Shown: piece after piece, positions 11,141 to 23,516 of the stretch
Layout: the number at the start of each line of letters is the position of its first letter
How positions within the stretch are numbered: the stretch's first letter is position 1
NCBI GenBank assembly: GCA_003254925.1
Contig: QANZ01003755.1
Span: 1 to 64,000, forward strand
Source: Chamaecrista fasciculata
Lineage: Eukaryota; Streptophyta; Magnoliopsida; Fabales; Fabaceae
Direction of reading: 5' to 3'
Length of the DNA stretch: 64,000 nt
The notes under the pieces: model-generated
The model's database searches: none
Seen by the model: the letters and a program-made list of their open reading frames with translations, nothing else
Told to the model about the DNA's origin: nothing
Position numbers and translations under genes: made by a program

Positions 11141-11859
11141 GGGTATTTCTGAAAATGTTTTATTTAGTATTGGATAAGTCAACTTTTGCAACATGATATG
11201 ATATGATTTTATTTTCTTTTGTAAGATCTTACGATTACATATAATTGTTTGAACAAAAAGAAGATTGAATGATTGGTCAACTCTTAGTTTTTTTTTTTTG
11301 CCAGAAACCATCTAAGTATTCTTTATACACAAAAAACTGACTTTTTGGAATGGATTTGCTTTTTGAGTCATCAAATAATCATCATAAACTGACTTGACTC
11401 TGGTTCAAGAGGTTGCTTTCATATTAGATTTATCGAGTTTTTCTTTCTTATAATCATTTTAAGATTTACCAGAAACTCTACGTACGTTACAAAGTGAGAC
11501 GAAGAGCAAATGGGAAAACCAGGTTTGCATTGACTATGTAGGTGGGGCTTGAGTCTTGTGTGTTTGTCATTTGGGTGATGATTCAGAGAATAAGCTTTCA
11601 GATAGTTTATTTTTTATTCACATTAAATTGTCGATCTCACTTATTAAATGAGAAAAAAAAGGGGGGTAAATCTCACCTCTTGAAATAGGGGGAGAGAGAG
11701 AGAGAGAGAGTGACTATATACAAACTACAAAGTCAAATACTTGAAAGTTTTTTTTTTTTTGGGTTCTAAAAGAGAACAAAAGTTACAGCCTCATATAGGA
11801 GGTCTCAATAAAATTGGCAACAAATGCTAATCTAACATTAGTGGAAGATTTTCCCTACT
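11141..11859. other. Spacer with GA repeat
   Basis: No gene seen. A GA microsatellite lies at about 11691-11710. Confidence 0.5.
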
Positions 11860-12270
11860 TGTCAGTATAATAGAACTACTAGCAGTCTAGCACCCATTTT
11901 AGCCAAATGGTCTGCATACTAGTTCGCTTCACACCAAATGTTAATCATAAAATTTGATTTGAGGTTGAAGAAATGTTTAATGTCTTGAATTAAACCATCA
12001 TAATGGTGAGTCAAATTGTCATCATGAAGAATGAAATCTTCAAGAGAGTCAGATTCAAGCGTTGCTTTCTTGATATCATATTCTCTAGCTAATTTCAAAC
12101 CATACAAAATGGTTGAAAGTTCAGCTTGCATACAAATTGTAATTCCCAAGTGACCAGAGAACCTGTTGATCCAATACCCATTTTCATCACAGATTAGACC
12201 CCCATGCCAAAAGCGCCAAGATTACCTAACGAGCTTCCACTGGTGTTAATAGTAAATAACTATCCCTAAA
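11860..12270 (-). pseudogene. Reverse-transcriptase-associated RNase H fragment
   Basis: Minus-strand relic of an RVT_3-type RNase H domain like that at the end of plant LINE polyproteins. Recognisable blocks: an N-terminal GSSLGNLGAFGMGG-like strand, ITICMQAELSTILYGLKLA, LESDS, then IWCEAN. It is broken by a frameshift near 12201-12210 (in the GMGG region) and by an in-frame TAG (11918-11916) right after IWCEAN, where the next residues read YADHLAKMGA and a Gln codon would be expected. No reverse transcriptase is attached, so it is an isolated LINE remnant or a cellular RNase H-like pseudogene. Confidence 0.75.
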
Positions 12271-12828
12271 ATGGTTTGAACTCATCATAACATTACCATT
12301 TTCATTTGTCAGAAGTAGTGAGATGGTTTGATCGGGGACGGAAAGTGAAAACGATTCGATTTAGACCATTCAAAAGGTTAAACCGTTTTAAACTGTGGCT
12401 TGACCCAAAGCAATTTTCAGAAAATACCTTTGATTTTTACTAAAAAAATAGTTCTTTTTTATGATTAAATTATTGTTTTGAACTTTGCTCAATTTTTTTT
12501 TTGAACATTCACATCTTTATGTTTTCTCAATTTTGTCCATCATCAATTTTCGTTCTCAATTTGATTTTTTATAAGTTTTTTTTGTTATCAATATTAGTTA
12601 TTTGTTTAATTTTGAATTAAACTGGTGTTATATTGTTGTTAATTGAAGATATGACATTATAACTAATGACGTACCCTTTTAACTGACATATATATAAACA
12701 ATCTTTATTTTTATATTAACAAGTTAAAACTTGAAAAAAAAAAAATTTATGAAGTTTTTTAAAAATATAGATAGAATATAGTGACTAACTTTTCATAAAA
12801 TAAAAAAAGAATGTTTTATATAATAATA

Positions 12829-12944
12829 ATTTGTCTCACATCGTATAAATATAAAAACTAATGAGGTATTTAATAAGTTGTGAGGCCCTTCCACCTAATA
12901 GGCTATGTTTATTGGGATGAGTTTTTCTCATGGCTCAAGTATCA
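12829..12944 (+). repeat. TRIM-like LTR remnant
   Basis: The string from GTCTCACATCGTATAAATAT through GGCCCTTCCACCTAATAGGC to TTGGGATGAG resembles the short LTRs of plant TRIM elements (CACATCG box near the start, GCCCTTCCACCTA block). No primer-binding site follows. The assignment rests on remembered family features. Confidence 0.4.
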
Positions 12945-12952
12945 CCAATTAG

Positions 12953-14256
12953 TAGGGGTGAGTACGGGCTAGGTTGGAGCGGATTGAGGGAAAATATCAG
13001 CACAACCTGCACATCAATCTACGAGTTGGGTTAGATTGGGTTTTATGATTTTAAAAACTCAACCCGAACCAACTCAACCCGCAGAGTTGCGGGTTGGGTT
13101 GGGTTGAACCCGCGGGTTGAATTTGTAATTTTTTTATAATTTTTATGACAAAAAAATATTATTATAAATTTATGAGTAGTAAATAAAAAAACTTACACAT
13201 AAAAAAAGTTAAGAAAACATAGATTTTATATATATAAATATAAATCAATTAAAATATACTCCATAACATATATAAATGTAATACATATATGTAATTAACT
13301 CCACGACGCACCTCTTCTCCTTCCCCATAGTTTCTCCTCTTTCAAATATCTCGTTAAAGGGGGAGGAGTTGCAAATTTTTGTAACTCCTCCCTACTACTC
13401 TCATGCTAATTGTTTTTGTTTATCTTCTTTCTTTCTGTTTAAATAAATTCAGATCTGAAATCCCTCTTGTTTGGTGGTGGTTCTCAAATCTGATTATATC
13501 CTCCTTTTTTGGTGGTGTTTTTATTTTCCTTGTAGGGTGGTTTTCTCTTCTTTTGTTCAGATCTGATTTAGTTTCTCTCAGTGGTGGCTTCCTGGATTTC
13601 AGATCTAGTCTCCGTTCTACTGTCACTTATACGATGAACTTGGTGGCTTCTGTCACTTATACGATGAACTTGGTGGCTTCTACATCCGAGATGGTGATTC
13701 TTAGTCTGATAAACAGTAAGTATAATAATAAATGGCTTGTTGACAACACATTTTGTGATGATTTTTCATCCTTAGGATATCTCCTTTATAGGATCCGTTT
13801 ATGCGCTCATTTCGCCTTTAGTTCAATAAAATTTATGTGTTATGCTTTATCTGTTGTATCAGTTTTAAATTCTCTGATCGATTGTAAGTGCCGTTTGGCT
13901 TTCATATAATATATATTTACTTATTTCTTATAAAAAAATACATATATGTAATTATATAAATTTTAAAATCAAAATATCTTATCTATAAAGAACTAATAAT
14001 ATAAATACATAAGAAAATATACAAAATTTATATAAAAATACATAAATATGTATAAAAAATAAAATAAAATTTATATGCGAGTTCGCGGGGTAGATTGGGT
14101 TGACAAACTACGAACCCGCAACCCAACCCGCAAGTGTGCAGGTTGGGAATTTTGAGCTCAAACCAACTTGCGAACCCGAACCAACCCAACACATAGCTGT
14201 GGGTTAGGTTGGTTTATGCGGGCTCGCGGGTTGACAGGTTGGTTTGCTCAGCCCTA
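12953..14256. mobile_element. Non-autonomous hAT element, 1.3 kb
   Basis: Terminal inverted repeats TAGGGGTGAG (left) and TAGGGCTGAG (right, reverse complement), flanked by a perfect 8-bp duplication CCAATTAG (12945-12952 and 14257-14264). Subterminal zones (12970-13120 and 14080-14250) are packed with GGGTTGGGTT / CAACCCGAACC repeats in opposite orientations, as in hAT ends. The centre holds a differently composed, gene-like segment (13290-13920). No transposase. Confidence 0.87.
13290..13920 (+). other. Gene-like insert inside the hAT element
   Basis: Pyrimidine-rich leader (13310-13440), then a 168-codon frame at 13403-13909 with a Trp/Phe-rich, membrane-like N-terminus (LVWWWFSNLIISSFFGGVFIF) and an exact 30-bp tandem duplication at about 13620-13679 encoding VTYTMNLVAS twice. 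The composition differs from the AT-rich flanks of the element. I do not recognise a protein family; it could be a captured transcript fragment or another transposon's leader. Confidence 0.35.
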
Positions 14257-14439
14257 CCAATTAGGGTCAATGTATTCTCTAATAGACTTTAGTTGCAATC
14301 GTAAGGCATAGGTGGTGAACTGGTGATATCGATAAAGCTAGCTTATGTGGTCAATTAATACTATCACGTTTTTAGTTAATACGGTCTTCTAAAAAATTTT
14401 GTTAAACAACTTGAGGGGCAAACATTGATAGTGGAAAAA

Positions 14440-16400
14440 CATTTTGTTAGAAAATATGATAGTGAAAATAACCCAAGAGGGGGGTGAATTGGAAACTTTA
14501 AAATCTTTTCTTGAAAATTCGTTCCTTGAAAAGCTTCCAGAGGAAGTATGACAGTTCCTTATAATAGTGTATTCAAAAGCTGAGTTGTTCCTGAAAATAT
14601 GTATCCTTAAAAAACTGTCAGGAAGTACAACTCTTCCTTGAATATATTTTCTTGAAAATACTGTCGGGAAACAAACACGTTCCTGAACGCAGCTTCTTCT
14701 AAAATTAGTGCAGAATAAAATGTTCAGGAAGTGCGTAAAAACAGTTTCCTTAACAAAACAAATATTCCAGGAAGTGTAAAGAGTTAAAGGAAAGGAACAA
14801 CCAGACCAACACTTTATAGTGGTTCAAATAAGGGTATAATCCTTGAAATAGAAGTTTCCCTTATCCTACATCCACTCCAGCTAAAGGACTTTTATATAAT
14901 GTAATAAATACAATCAGCACAAAGCTTGGGATCGCTTCACAAGATTTTACAACTTAACCCAAATATACTCTAAGGCAAGTCTCTCGGTATATCACTCCTT
15001 ATGGAACCACACAAGGCTCACCTACAAAGGTTTCAATCTGGGAGTTCACCTTCACTTCCTTAAAGCATAAAACACGGGATAACCAACTTGGTTTTACAAC
15101 ACAACCCAAATGACTCTAAGGAAAGTATCTAAGTATATTGCTCTACAAGGAACCACACACGGTTCACCAACACTGGTTTCACCCTAAGACCTCACTATCA
15201 CTTCCTTAAAGATTTCACACTCAAGAATACAAGATGGAGAAGAATTATGGTTTATCTCTCAAAGAGATTTTCGCTCAGGAACAATAAGCACAAAGCTTCA
15301 GGAAATCTGCACACAACAAGAAGGTAACAAGAAGGTCTTCTGCACGCAGCAGGAAGACTGCACTCAGCAGGAGGAATTCTGAACGTGGAGAACTGATGAT
15401 TTTGCACACAGTAAATTTCTGGATCGCTTCTCTCCATTTTTTTCTTCAACTTCAGATTTTCATTCTTTTATACCAAAACCAGAACTAGCAAAATCTGTCA
15501 GTGGAGAGAGAGATAAGGCATTTAAAAATCAGTAAATCTCCACTTATTCTCTATCATTCAATTAGCAGATTTGCATTAAATATAAGAGAGAAGAGAGAGA
15601 CTAATTGATTATGACAATAATATCAGATTTTATTTTCTGGAAATAAAGCATGCTATATATATAATATGTTTCAAGATGGAGCATTTTAATTAATTAATTT
15701 CCAGATGAAGTATGTTTCCATATGCATTATTCCAAATATGACATATATATGAATTATGTATGCAATTAATTCGTCCAAGATATATGTCACCTAAAATGTG
15801 ATTTCTCAAGATTAAATTTACACAAAAGGACACATAATATCATCTTATATCAATTTAGTCTTTAATCTTGAATTGTGATGAGTCACAAGAAAATCCACAT
15901 AGGATAATATAAAATCAGAACCATAGGGAATAGGAGAGAGAAAGAATAAGATTAGAAACATTCCACTAATTCTCTTCCCTAGCACAATTAATTTTTCCAA
16001 CATTCTTTTTTCAACAATCAAGTGCATTAACAGATATAATTTATTCAATCCAAGCATTTTATGATAAAATCAAAATTCATGCCATAAGAATGTGTATTTC
16101 CAAAATAAGCAAGATTTACTTTTGGAAAATAGACAAAATGTAATTTCAATAAGGCATGCGTTCACAAATTCTGATTTTCAAGATAATAAATTAATAAATC
16201 AATTTAAACTTCATGGACCAAAGAGAAATGATAAATCAATACAATATGTACTAATTCTCTTTCTATAATATACTTTCATGATCCTCATTGTAAAATAATA
16301 TATGAAGGTGTGGAGGTCATCATGCTTGTCTTATTATACGTATGATACCAAGAGTCCAAGACATGCAAAATGGTCCTTGAGCCAGAAGCACAAAGAGGGA
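14440..16400. repeat. Degenerate retroelement-like repeat
   Basis: Begins with an AACCCAAGAGGGGGGTGAAT block known to me from plant interspersed repeats. It contains many GGAAGTn/TTCCTn motifs and an imperfect tandem duplication of about 150 bp (around 14936-15064 and 15085-15212, sharing ACAACTTAACCCAAAT / ACAACACAACCCAAAT, GGAACCACACA and CACTTCCTTAAAG). No coding domain. Probably an old LTR-retrotransposon piece. Confidence 0.4.
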
Positions 16401-16700
16401 CATATATACATTCAGTTATTATAGATTAGTCCCTGTGCTTGATGAAACATTCTAGATATTGCAATTTAGTCCAAACACCTAGTCGAATAAAAGTTTTGCA
16501 AATTATCAAAAATATAATAATTAATTATAAAATTAATTATATCAAAATTTAGTCCAACACATTTAAGACACTAAATTGATAAGAGAAATTCAAGGGGAGT
16601 CAAATTAAAAAAGATGAAGATAAAATTTTTATTATGTTTATTAAAAGAAAAAAATAGGTTTGCACATTCTTTAGTTTGCGAGCCAACATAGACAAATTTA

Positions 16701-17904
16701 GGGTGTGTTTGGGTGAGAAGTATGTAATGAAATGAGAAAATTATGTAATGAAATGGTAATGAGAAAATTATGTAATGAAATGGTAATGAAAATGGTGTTT
16801 GGATAAGTTTGAGATGTAATGAAAAAAATTGGATGTGAAATTATGAAAATGGGTATGTAATGATTGTGGTTGGTTGAAATAATTGTATGGGTTTTTTAAA
16901 ATTGTATAGGGGTAGAATTGATAATTGATAATGGAAATAGATAGAAAAAAAAAATAATATGTTGACTTTTTGGTTGTGGTGGTTATGAAATGAAATGGTA
17001 ATGAAATTGTCTCGAAATTTGTGCTAGATGTGAATTTTTGTAATGAAGGTTGGAGTAGTATTATGTAATGAAATGAAAGGACCAAAATGTAAATAACATG
17101 AAAATTATTAAAAACCTACAATTTGGTCTATGATTTTATATAAATTGAAGGAATCGGTCCTTACGAAAATGAAATATATCTCTTAACCCGTAAAAAATTG
17201 CATTTATCAACGATTGGATTTCTATATTGCAAACTTTCCTCCAAAAAATAAATTGAAGGACCAAAATGTTATCCACGAAAAAAATGTGGGACCAAAAATT
17301 ATATATTAATCAAAACGGTTTGTCTTTTTGCGGGTAATAATATGACCATTGATCTTCACGCATGAGCACATCGCACCATCCACTCTTCTTTCACTATCCG
17401 CCTCTCTCGTATACCCATATATATACTGGAGGAGAGACCAAAATGTATATATTTATAAAATATATATATATATTTATATTATATATATATATATTATAAA
17501 ATATAAAATATATATTATATATATATTATAATTATAAAATATATATGTGAGAGAGAGGGGGTGAATAAGAAAAAGAGGAAGAAAAAAGAAAAAATGATGA
17601 GTGGAGAGAGAAAGTTGTAAGTGTAATAAATGAGGGTATTGAAAATTACTATTTTGCTAAATAATTTTTTTATATTTGTATTAGAGTATAGGTAATTATA
17701 GGTATTTGAGTAGGGGTATGTTAGTAATTGGGTATGAAATATGTAATGAAATGAGTTGGTAATGAAGTGTAATTTTTGTAATGACTTTATAATTGAAAAA
17801 CAAACACCCAAATAGCACTGTAGCTTAAGTTATGTAATGAAAATGGGGATAATGAAATTGTAATGGGATTATAATGACATTGTATTTGTAAGCCAAACGC
17901 ACCC
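16701..17904. mobile_element. PIF/Harbinger-like non-autonomous element A
   Basis: 1204 bp, ends GGGTGTGTTTGG and, reverse-complemented, GGGTGCGTTTGG, flanked by TTA on both sides (16698-16700, 17905-17907), the 3-bp target preference of PIF/Harbinger. The interior has many TATGTAATGAAATGGTAATG repeats and a long (TA)n stretch (about 17455-17545). Interior blocks match the element at 31656-32959 closely, so they are one family. No transposase frame. Confidence 0.75.
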
Positions 17905-17907
17905 TTA

Positions 17908-19195
17908 GACACCCATTTGTAAATGAGCTGTCTTGCATCAAGCCCATTTGTGGCCAACTTGTGATGAGTTAGTGTGAGCTAGCTTTATTAAGAGAAAGCA
18001 AATTAATTAGATTAATCAAAACTGATAACTAATATATTTATGGATAATCAAATTGAGAAAAGGCTCATTTATGGATGACTAAAAACCTTTTAGTAAAAAA
18101 AGGACTAATTTGTATTTAGTGATGCTATATCATCATTTAATGTTCAAATCATCAACTTTGTTAGAATATGAGATGACTAAACTAAAATTGATAATAAATA
18201 ATTTATAAAAGACCAACTAAAAGGACATATTTAATAAAAATCAAATTGTGAAAATATTCATTTAAATGTGTAAGGGGCCAAAATAAGGTTTGTATGAGAT
18301 ATTCTTATTTAATAAACTATATCTTTTTTAAGACAATTTATTTTGTTCAAATAATTAATCATACTAATCAAGATTAAGGCATATCACTATCATAATCCAC
18401 TTGTACGTGCATGCGCATCAGCACACAAACTTGTCCTCATAATACCTAATTCTTCTTTTTCATGATTTTTGTCTATTATTTGTCTTCTTGCGATTTGTTT
18501 GAGCTCTCACTTTTCATGGACCAGAATTTAAAAAATGAAAAATATCTTAATCAAACTTTATTTTCAATTCTCTAATGTAGAAACAAAAAAAGTTGTAGTT
18601 TCGTATATATGATTTTTTTAAAGATTAATATGAAATAGGCATGTGATCATTTTGTTGTGTTTTATTTTTTATTAAGGTATGACTCATGCAATGACACACC
18701 AATTCCTTTTTTTTTTTTTGTAATGTGACATATCACCATTTTTTTTTTGTATTAAATTTAAGTACTCTATCAATCACAAGTCTAGTAACAACTTTTTATT
18801 TATTTAGTTATTTCACAATTCTAAAATCATTAATTGAAGAATTAAATTCTTTTAATATTATTATTATTATTATATTTTAAATCTTTAAAAATTGTATAAA
18901 TCTCAATGGACCAACAAAATAAATAATGTAACGATGATTATGTTAAACTTAAACATGGTGGCGTCTAAGTGGACTAGTTAGTTAATTAATTGTAAATATA
19001 GCCAGCCAGCTGCCAGATGCAAAGTCAAATAAGAACAATTATAGTAAAGAAAATATCAGTACTGTCTAATTATCTTAATTAATATAATCTATGCTTACAT
19101 AATACTCTATATTTCTTGATTAATTAATTGCACTTTATAGAAGGCGATCTTAGTAGTGGTAAAAATAACAAGTAAACAAAACTTAAAATGTCTAT

Positions 19196-19198
<3 letters not shown>
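17908..19198. other. AT-rich spacer
   Basis: No gene or clear element recognised. Confidence 0.5.
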
Positions 19199-19234
<36 letters not shown>

Positions 19235-19696
19235 NNNNNNNNNNNNNNNNNNNNNNNNNNNNNNNNNNNNNNNNNNNNNNNNNNNNNNNNNNNNNNNNNN
19301 NNNNNNNNNNNNNNNNNNNNNNNNNNNNNNNNNNNNNNNNNNNNNNNNNNNNNNNNNNNNNNNNNNNNNNNNNNNNNNNNNNNNNNNNNNNNNNNNNNNN
19401 NNNNNNNNNNNNNNNNNNNNNNNNNNNNNNNNNNNNNNNNNNNNNNNNNNNNNNNNNNNNNNNNNNNNNNNNNNNNNNNNNNNNNNNNNNNNNNNNNNNN
19501 NNNNNNNNNNNNNNNNNNNNNNNNNNNNNNNNNNNNNNNNNNNNNNNNNNNNNNNNNNNNNNNNNNNNNNNNNNNNNNNNNNNNNNNNNNNNNNNNNNNN
19601 NNNNNNNNNNNNNNNNNNNNNNNNNNNNNNNNNNNNNNNNNNNNNNNNNNNNNNNNNNNNNNNNNNNNNNNNNNNNNNNNNNNNNNNNNNNNNNNN

Positions 19697-19769
<73 letters not shown>
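19199..19769. repeat. CT microsatellite, assembly gap, poly(A) run
   Basis: A (CT)n repeat (19200-19234) runs into 462 undetermined bases (19235-19696), followed by a run of 73 A (19697-19769). The gap is bounded by simple repeats on both sides; reading frames across it are artefacts. Confidence 0.95.
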
Positions 19770-19771
<2 letters not shown>

Positions 19772-20108
19772 TTTTTTTTTTCAAAATTTGACAGCAGCTC
19801 TATCAACTTTGACATTATGAATTTGTTGTTGTTGTTATTGTTAATATTTTATCTCCTATGTTAACATGGCTATTATGAGAGAATTAAGTGAAGATAAATC
19901 AATAAAATAAAATATATTTAAGAAGGGTTTTAGATTTGAGGCTTAATAATGCAATTGTGTTAAATATTTTATAGAAGAATTTTGTTGCTTTTGTAATTCC
20001 TTTTTACTAAAGTGAGATTAGTCTTTATTTAAATCTTTAAAACAAATAAATAAAGGTAATTCATGGTTCAGGCAAAATAAATAATAATACTTGTCATTTG
20101 ATTTTTTT

Positions 20109-20515
20109 GGCCAAATTACACTTTTTTCCTCATAATCTTTTTGTTAGATCTCAATTCTTTTTTGTTACACTTTTGGCCACATATCTTTTGCTCAAGCTGC
20201 AGATTTGGTCTCATATTTTTGGGTCAAGTTGTAGAGTTGCTTCCATATCTTTTGGTCAGTTTGTAGAAATATTGATCTTATATTTTTGGATCAGGTATAG
20301 AATTGGTCTCAAATCTTTGGGTCAAATGGGACTGGGGATGAAACTTTTGGTAAAGATATAAAACCAATTTTGTAACTTTTCCAAAAGTGGTACAGGACTA
20401 AATTGGCAACTTAAGCAAAAGATATAAGATCAATAGTGCCATATAAAAAAGTTATGAGACCGAATTGAGACCTGAGCATAAGTTATGAGATTAAATAAAG
20501 GTTTATTTGTAAAAC
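20109..20515. mobile_element. Degenerate palindromic MULE-like MITE
   Basis: Starts GGCCAAATTACAC and carries arms of repeated GGTCTCATATnTTTTGGGTCA-type words whose complements recur on the right (GAGACCGAATTGAGACC). Right end weakly conserved; no target duplication found. Confidence 0.45.
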
Positions 20516-21584
20516 CTAAATTGTTTGATGAGTTTTTTTTTTTTCAAAATAAGGATATAAATAAAATGTAAAGGCGAGTACATACATGCATCATGGATTG
20601 AAGGAAACCGTAGAATGAGATATATATAATTAGTGATTATTGGTCAACAAAATTGAAAGTATATACAATCATAAATGAGACTTGATGTCTAGAAGGACAT
20701 CATTTTTGAGTTTTTCCCACAATCTAGAATGTTGTGAGCTGGTGAACCATCATGGTTATGCCATCAATCTGTCTTCAAATCATCATATTTCAAATTATGA
20801 TCCACTTGTGCTTTTATATGTGTATAGTATATTCACCAACACTATTTATTATTTGTTATATGTCATGTTTTGTGTTAATATTCTTGTCCACATATAGATT
20901 TCTTATTTAACGTAGTAGTATTCTCATGAGAAAGAACTCAAATCAACATACAAAATGAAGGATAAATTAATTTTTTGTTTCGAGTAAATATATATACAAT
21001 TTAGTCTTTGCAAAATATACAAGTTGATAACTCAATTTCGGCCAAAAAAAAAAGTTGATAACTCAATTCTTAAAACTTTAAATTACACATTTTAATCTTT
21101 AAAAATTTTGAAAGTAATATAGTTTAGTCCTTTAAATATATTTTATAGAAATTAATTAGTAAGGATAAAAAGATTAAAATATATTGATTTCATGATTTTT
21201 AAATATTAAAGAATATAAATTAAACATTCATAAATTAAATTGTTAACTCACATATGGATTAACTTTAACTTATATAGTTACTTTTTACAGTAAAAATTAC
21301 TTTTGTACTAAGTGGATAGGAAATATTTAACCGTACATAAATTATTTATCGGATAGTAATTATTATTCAAAAATTTATTTAAAATGAACAAAAATCTACA
21401 TTATCCAAACTCTCGAGAGACAAAAGTTTAAAAGGACAAGCATTTCTTTCGCCTCATCAAATTGGAAAAATTTAATAAGAAGATGAGTTTAATTCGCTTG
21501 ACTTTTGAGCCCACATCACAAGACTGTGAAATGGACAAATGTTAATAATTATTAACTTCTATATTATAACATATATAATAACAA
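20516..21584. other. AT-rich spacer
   Basis: No gene seen. Contains the micro-insertion at 21021-21068. Confidence 0.5.
21021..21068 (+). repeat. 14-bp poly(A)-ended micro-insertion with 17-bp duplication
   Basis: AAGTTGATAACTCAATT occurs at 21021-21037 and again, identical, at 21052-21068. The only sequence between is TCGGCC followed by 8 A. An exact 17-bp target duplication around a GGCC-A(n) end is what an extremely 5'-truncated SINE/LINE insertion would leave. Confidence 0.75.
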
Positions 21585-22150
21585 GGCCAAAATTATATTT
21601 TGGTCCTTAATGTTTACTGTAATTTTTGTTTTGGACCATAATTTTTTTTGTTCTGTTTTGGTCTTTAATGTTTCTTAAAAATTAATTGGATCATAACTAT
21701 TGAATACGATCATATCTATTTCGTTTCAAACACAAAAGCATTGGGAATAAGAGTTACATGTTAAATTTAATGAGCCATTTCTTTATCCAATTGAAATCAT
21801 CGACAAATGAAGTCAACTTGGACATGAAATTGGGCTAAAAAATGAGTTGCTTGTTTCATGAATTTTGTAATATCTCTCTCGTTTCAAGTTCGAAGACAAT
21901 GAAATCAAAACTACAAATTACTCTTGATAAACTCTTTTTGTCTAATTGCGGCCAAAGGTCAAATAGTACTATGGAAGTAAATTTAGTCAAAACATCAATA
22001 TTAGCTTTCAGAATACTAGTTGACCTCGTTTAACAATGACTCCAACTAAATAGAGAAAGAATTTATTAAGAATAATTTGTAGCTTTGATCTTGATACATT
22101 AAGACGTGAAACAAAAGATATGACCAAATTCATTAATATTTTTTTGGCAT
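21585..22150. mobile_element. MULE-like palindrome remnant upstream of DUF1645 gene
   Basis: Begins GGCCAAAATTATATTTTGGTCC and continues with the same words as the element at 27263-28735 (ATCTCTCTCGTTTCAAGTTCGA, TTTATCCAATTGAAATC, GTTGACCTCGTTTAACAATGACTCCAACTAAATAG) partly on both strands. The right terminus has decayed. It abuts the promoter of the next gene. Confidence 0.5.
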
Positions 22151-22154
22151 GATT

Positions 22155-22180
22155 TCACTATATATAGATACATATATATA
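22155..22180 (+). promoter_or_regulatory. TATA-like box of the DUF1645 gene
   Basis: ACTATATATAGATACATATATATAG about 20-45 bp before the first ATG. If the first TATATA (about 22159) is used, the 5' UTR would be only about ten bases, favouring initiation at the second ATG (22228). Confidence 0.5.
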
Positions 22181-22200
22181 GCGAGAGAAAGAGGTTTTTG

Positions 22201-23130
22201 ATGACAGCAAGAAGAGAGGTCACAGTTATGGAGGTACAGATTTGGGGTCCATTGGAGTTGAAGTTCCACAGCACTTCCTCTTCTCCTTTGGTCTCTCCTC
22301 CTTCTTCTCCTTCTCGCTTCTTCCTCAGCGTTCCTTCTTCTCCTTCCTCAATTCAACAACCTCCTCATCATCAAGATCATCATCTCGATAATAATAATCT
22401 TGATTTTCAGTTCGATTTCAGCGCCCAATTACATCACACAGACTCTGTTTCCGCCGATCAGCTCTTCCACGCCGGCAAGATTCGTCCCCTCAAACCACCG
22501 CCCGCTCCCAAACTTGAAGAAGAATCAAGAAAAGTAGATGAAGAAGGAAAGCAATTACAGATGCGAGGAAGATCCGGAAGGGCGTCTTCGATGTCGTTCT
22601 TTCCGGCGTCGGCGAGTTCTAGCCGGAGAGGAAGCAGATCTCTGTCGCCTCTGAGAGCGCCGTCGTACTCCGACGACGACGACGATTTTTCTTCGCCGGC
22701 AAGCAATAGTAATAATAATAATAATAATCCGATTCCGAAGCCGCCGTCGTCGTTTCTTTCGTCGATCTCGTTCACGAAGAAAGGATACAGAAAATGGAGG
22801 CTGAAGGATTTCCTACTCTTCCGGAGCGCGTCGGAGGGAAGAGCCGCCGGCGCCGGCAAAGATCCGTTGAGTAAATACGCCGTTTTGTCGAAGAAGGCGG
22901 CGGCGGCGGAAGAGGAATTAACGATGAGGAACAGTGGTAGTTTCCGGTCGACGGAGAGTGGTGGTTCCGGTTCACGACGGAGAGGACCGGTTTCGGCTCA
23001 CGAAATGCATTACACGCTGAACCGGGCGGCTTCGGAGGAGATGAAGAAGAAGACAGTGTTGCCGTACAAGCAATTGGGCCCATTGGGCTGTTTGGGCTTC
23101 ACTCAGGGGATTCAATCCCTTACACGTTAA
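22201..23130 (+). CDS. DUF1645 family protein
   Basis: Intronless, 309 aa from the ATG at 22201. An alternative in-frame ATG at 22228 (300 aa, MEVQIWGP) has a stronger context (G at -3, G at +4). Family signatures are FDFSAQ followed by [13 protein letters not shown] (about residues 84-96) and [18 protein letters not shown] (about 195-212), the conserved core of plant DUF1645 proteins. The rest is low-complexity: Ser/Pro-rich N-terminus, an Asp run (about 158-163), an Asn run (about 171-176) and basic patches suggesting nuclear or membrane-associated location. Some DUF1645 members are linked to stress responses; no biochemical role is established to my knowledge. Codon GC is much higher than the flanks. 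Confidence 0.88.
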   Translation: MTARREVTVMEVQIWGPLELKFHSTSSSPLVSPPSSPSRFFLSVPSSPSSIQQPPHHQDHHLDNNNLDFQFDFSAQLHHTDSVSADQLFHAGKIRPLKPPPAPKLEEESRKVDEEGKQLQMRGRSGRASSMSFFPASASSSRRGSRSLSPLRAPSYSDDDDDFSSPASNSNNNNNNPIPKPPSSFLSSISFTKKGYRKWRLKDFLLFRSASEGRAAGAGKDPLSKYAVLSKKAAAAEEELTMRNSGSFRSTESGGSGSRRRGPVSAHEMHYTLNRAASEEMKKKTVLPYKQLGPLGCLGFTQGIQSLTR

Positions 23131-23516
23131 ACATTCCTATTAATATTATTCTATTCTCTTGTAATTTCATCCTTGCAACAAAACAAAACAAAACACAATA
23201 TTGAAATAAACAAAGGGTTGTGCAATGGTCATCACATATGTTGTACAGAACTGTAATAAAAAGTTAATATCTGGGGTTGTGCTTTGAAAAAGAGAAAGCG
23301 AAAGGGTACAAGTTTTCTAGCATACAAAATAGTCAACAACATTATCTGTTAACACTTAACAGTGTTCAAAAAGACCAAATCTTGGTCATCACTAAAATGC
23401 AGCAATCATAATTAACTCAACAGTATATATTGGATTAATTAATTACTATTTAATTTGTAATATATATTTTGATGAACCGAATTTGAGTACATTTGGCAAG
23501 AGAGTACCCACAAGAA
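23131..23516 (+). other. DUF1645 3' UTR and spacer
   Basis: AT-rich downstream sequence with no further frame of note. Confidence 0.5.

Noticed and set aside
16768-17811. Asn/Thr/His-rich minus-strand frames of about 100 aa
   Set aside because: Translate TAATGAAATGG-type repeats of the PIF-like element.
19107-19820. Long frames across 19.1-19.8 kb
   Set aside because: They read through undetermined bases, a CT microsatellite and a poly(A) run.
22458-23083. Two minus-strand frames (133 and 103 aa)
   Set aside because: Antisense shadows of the GC-rich DUF1645 gene.
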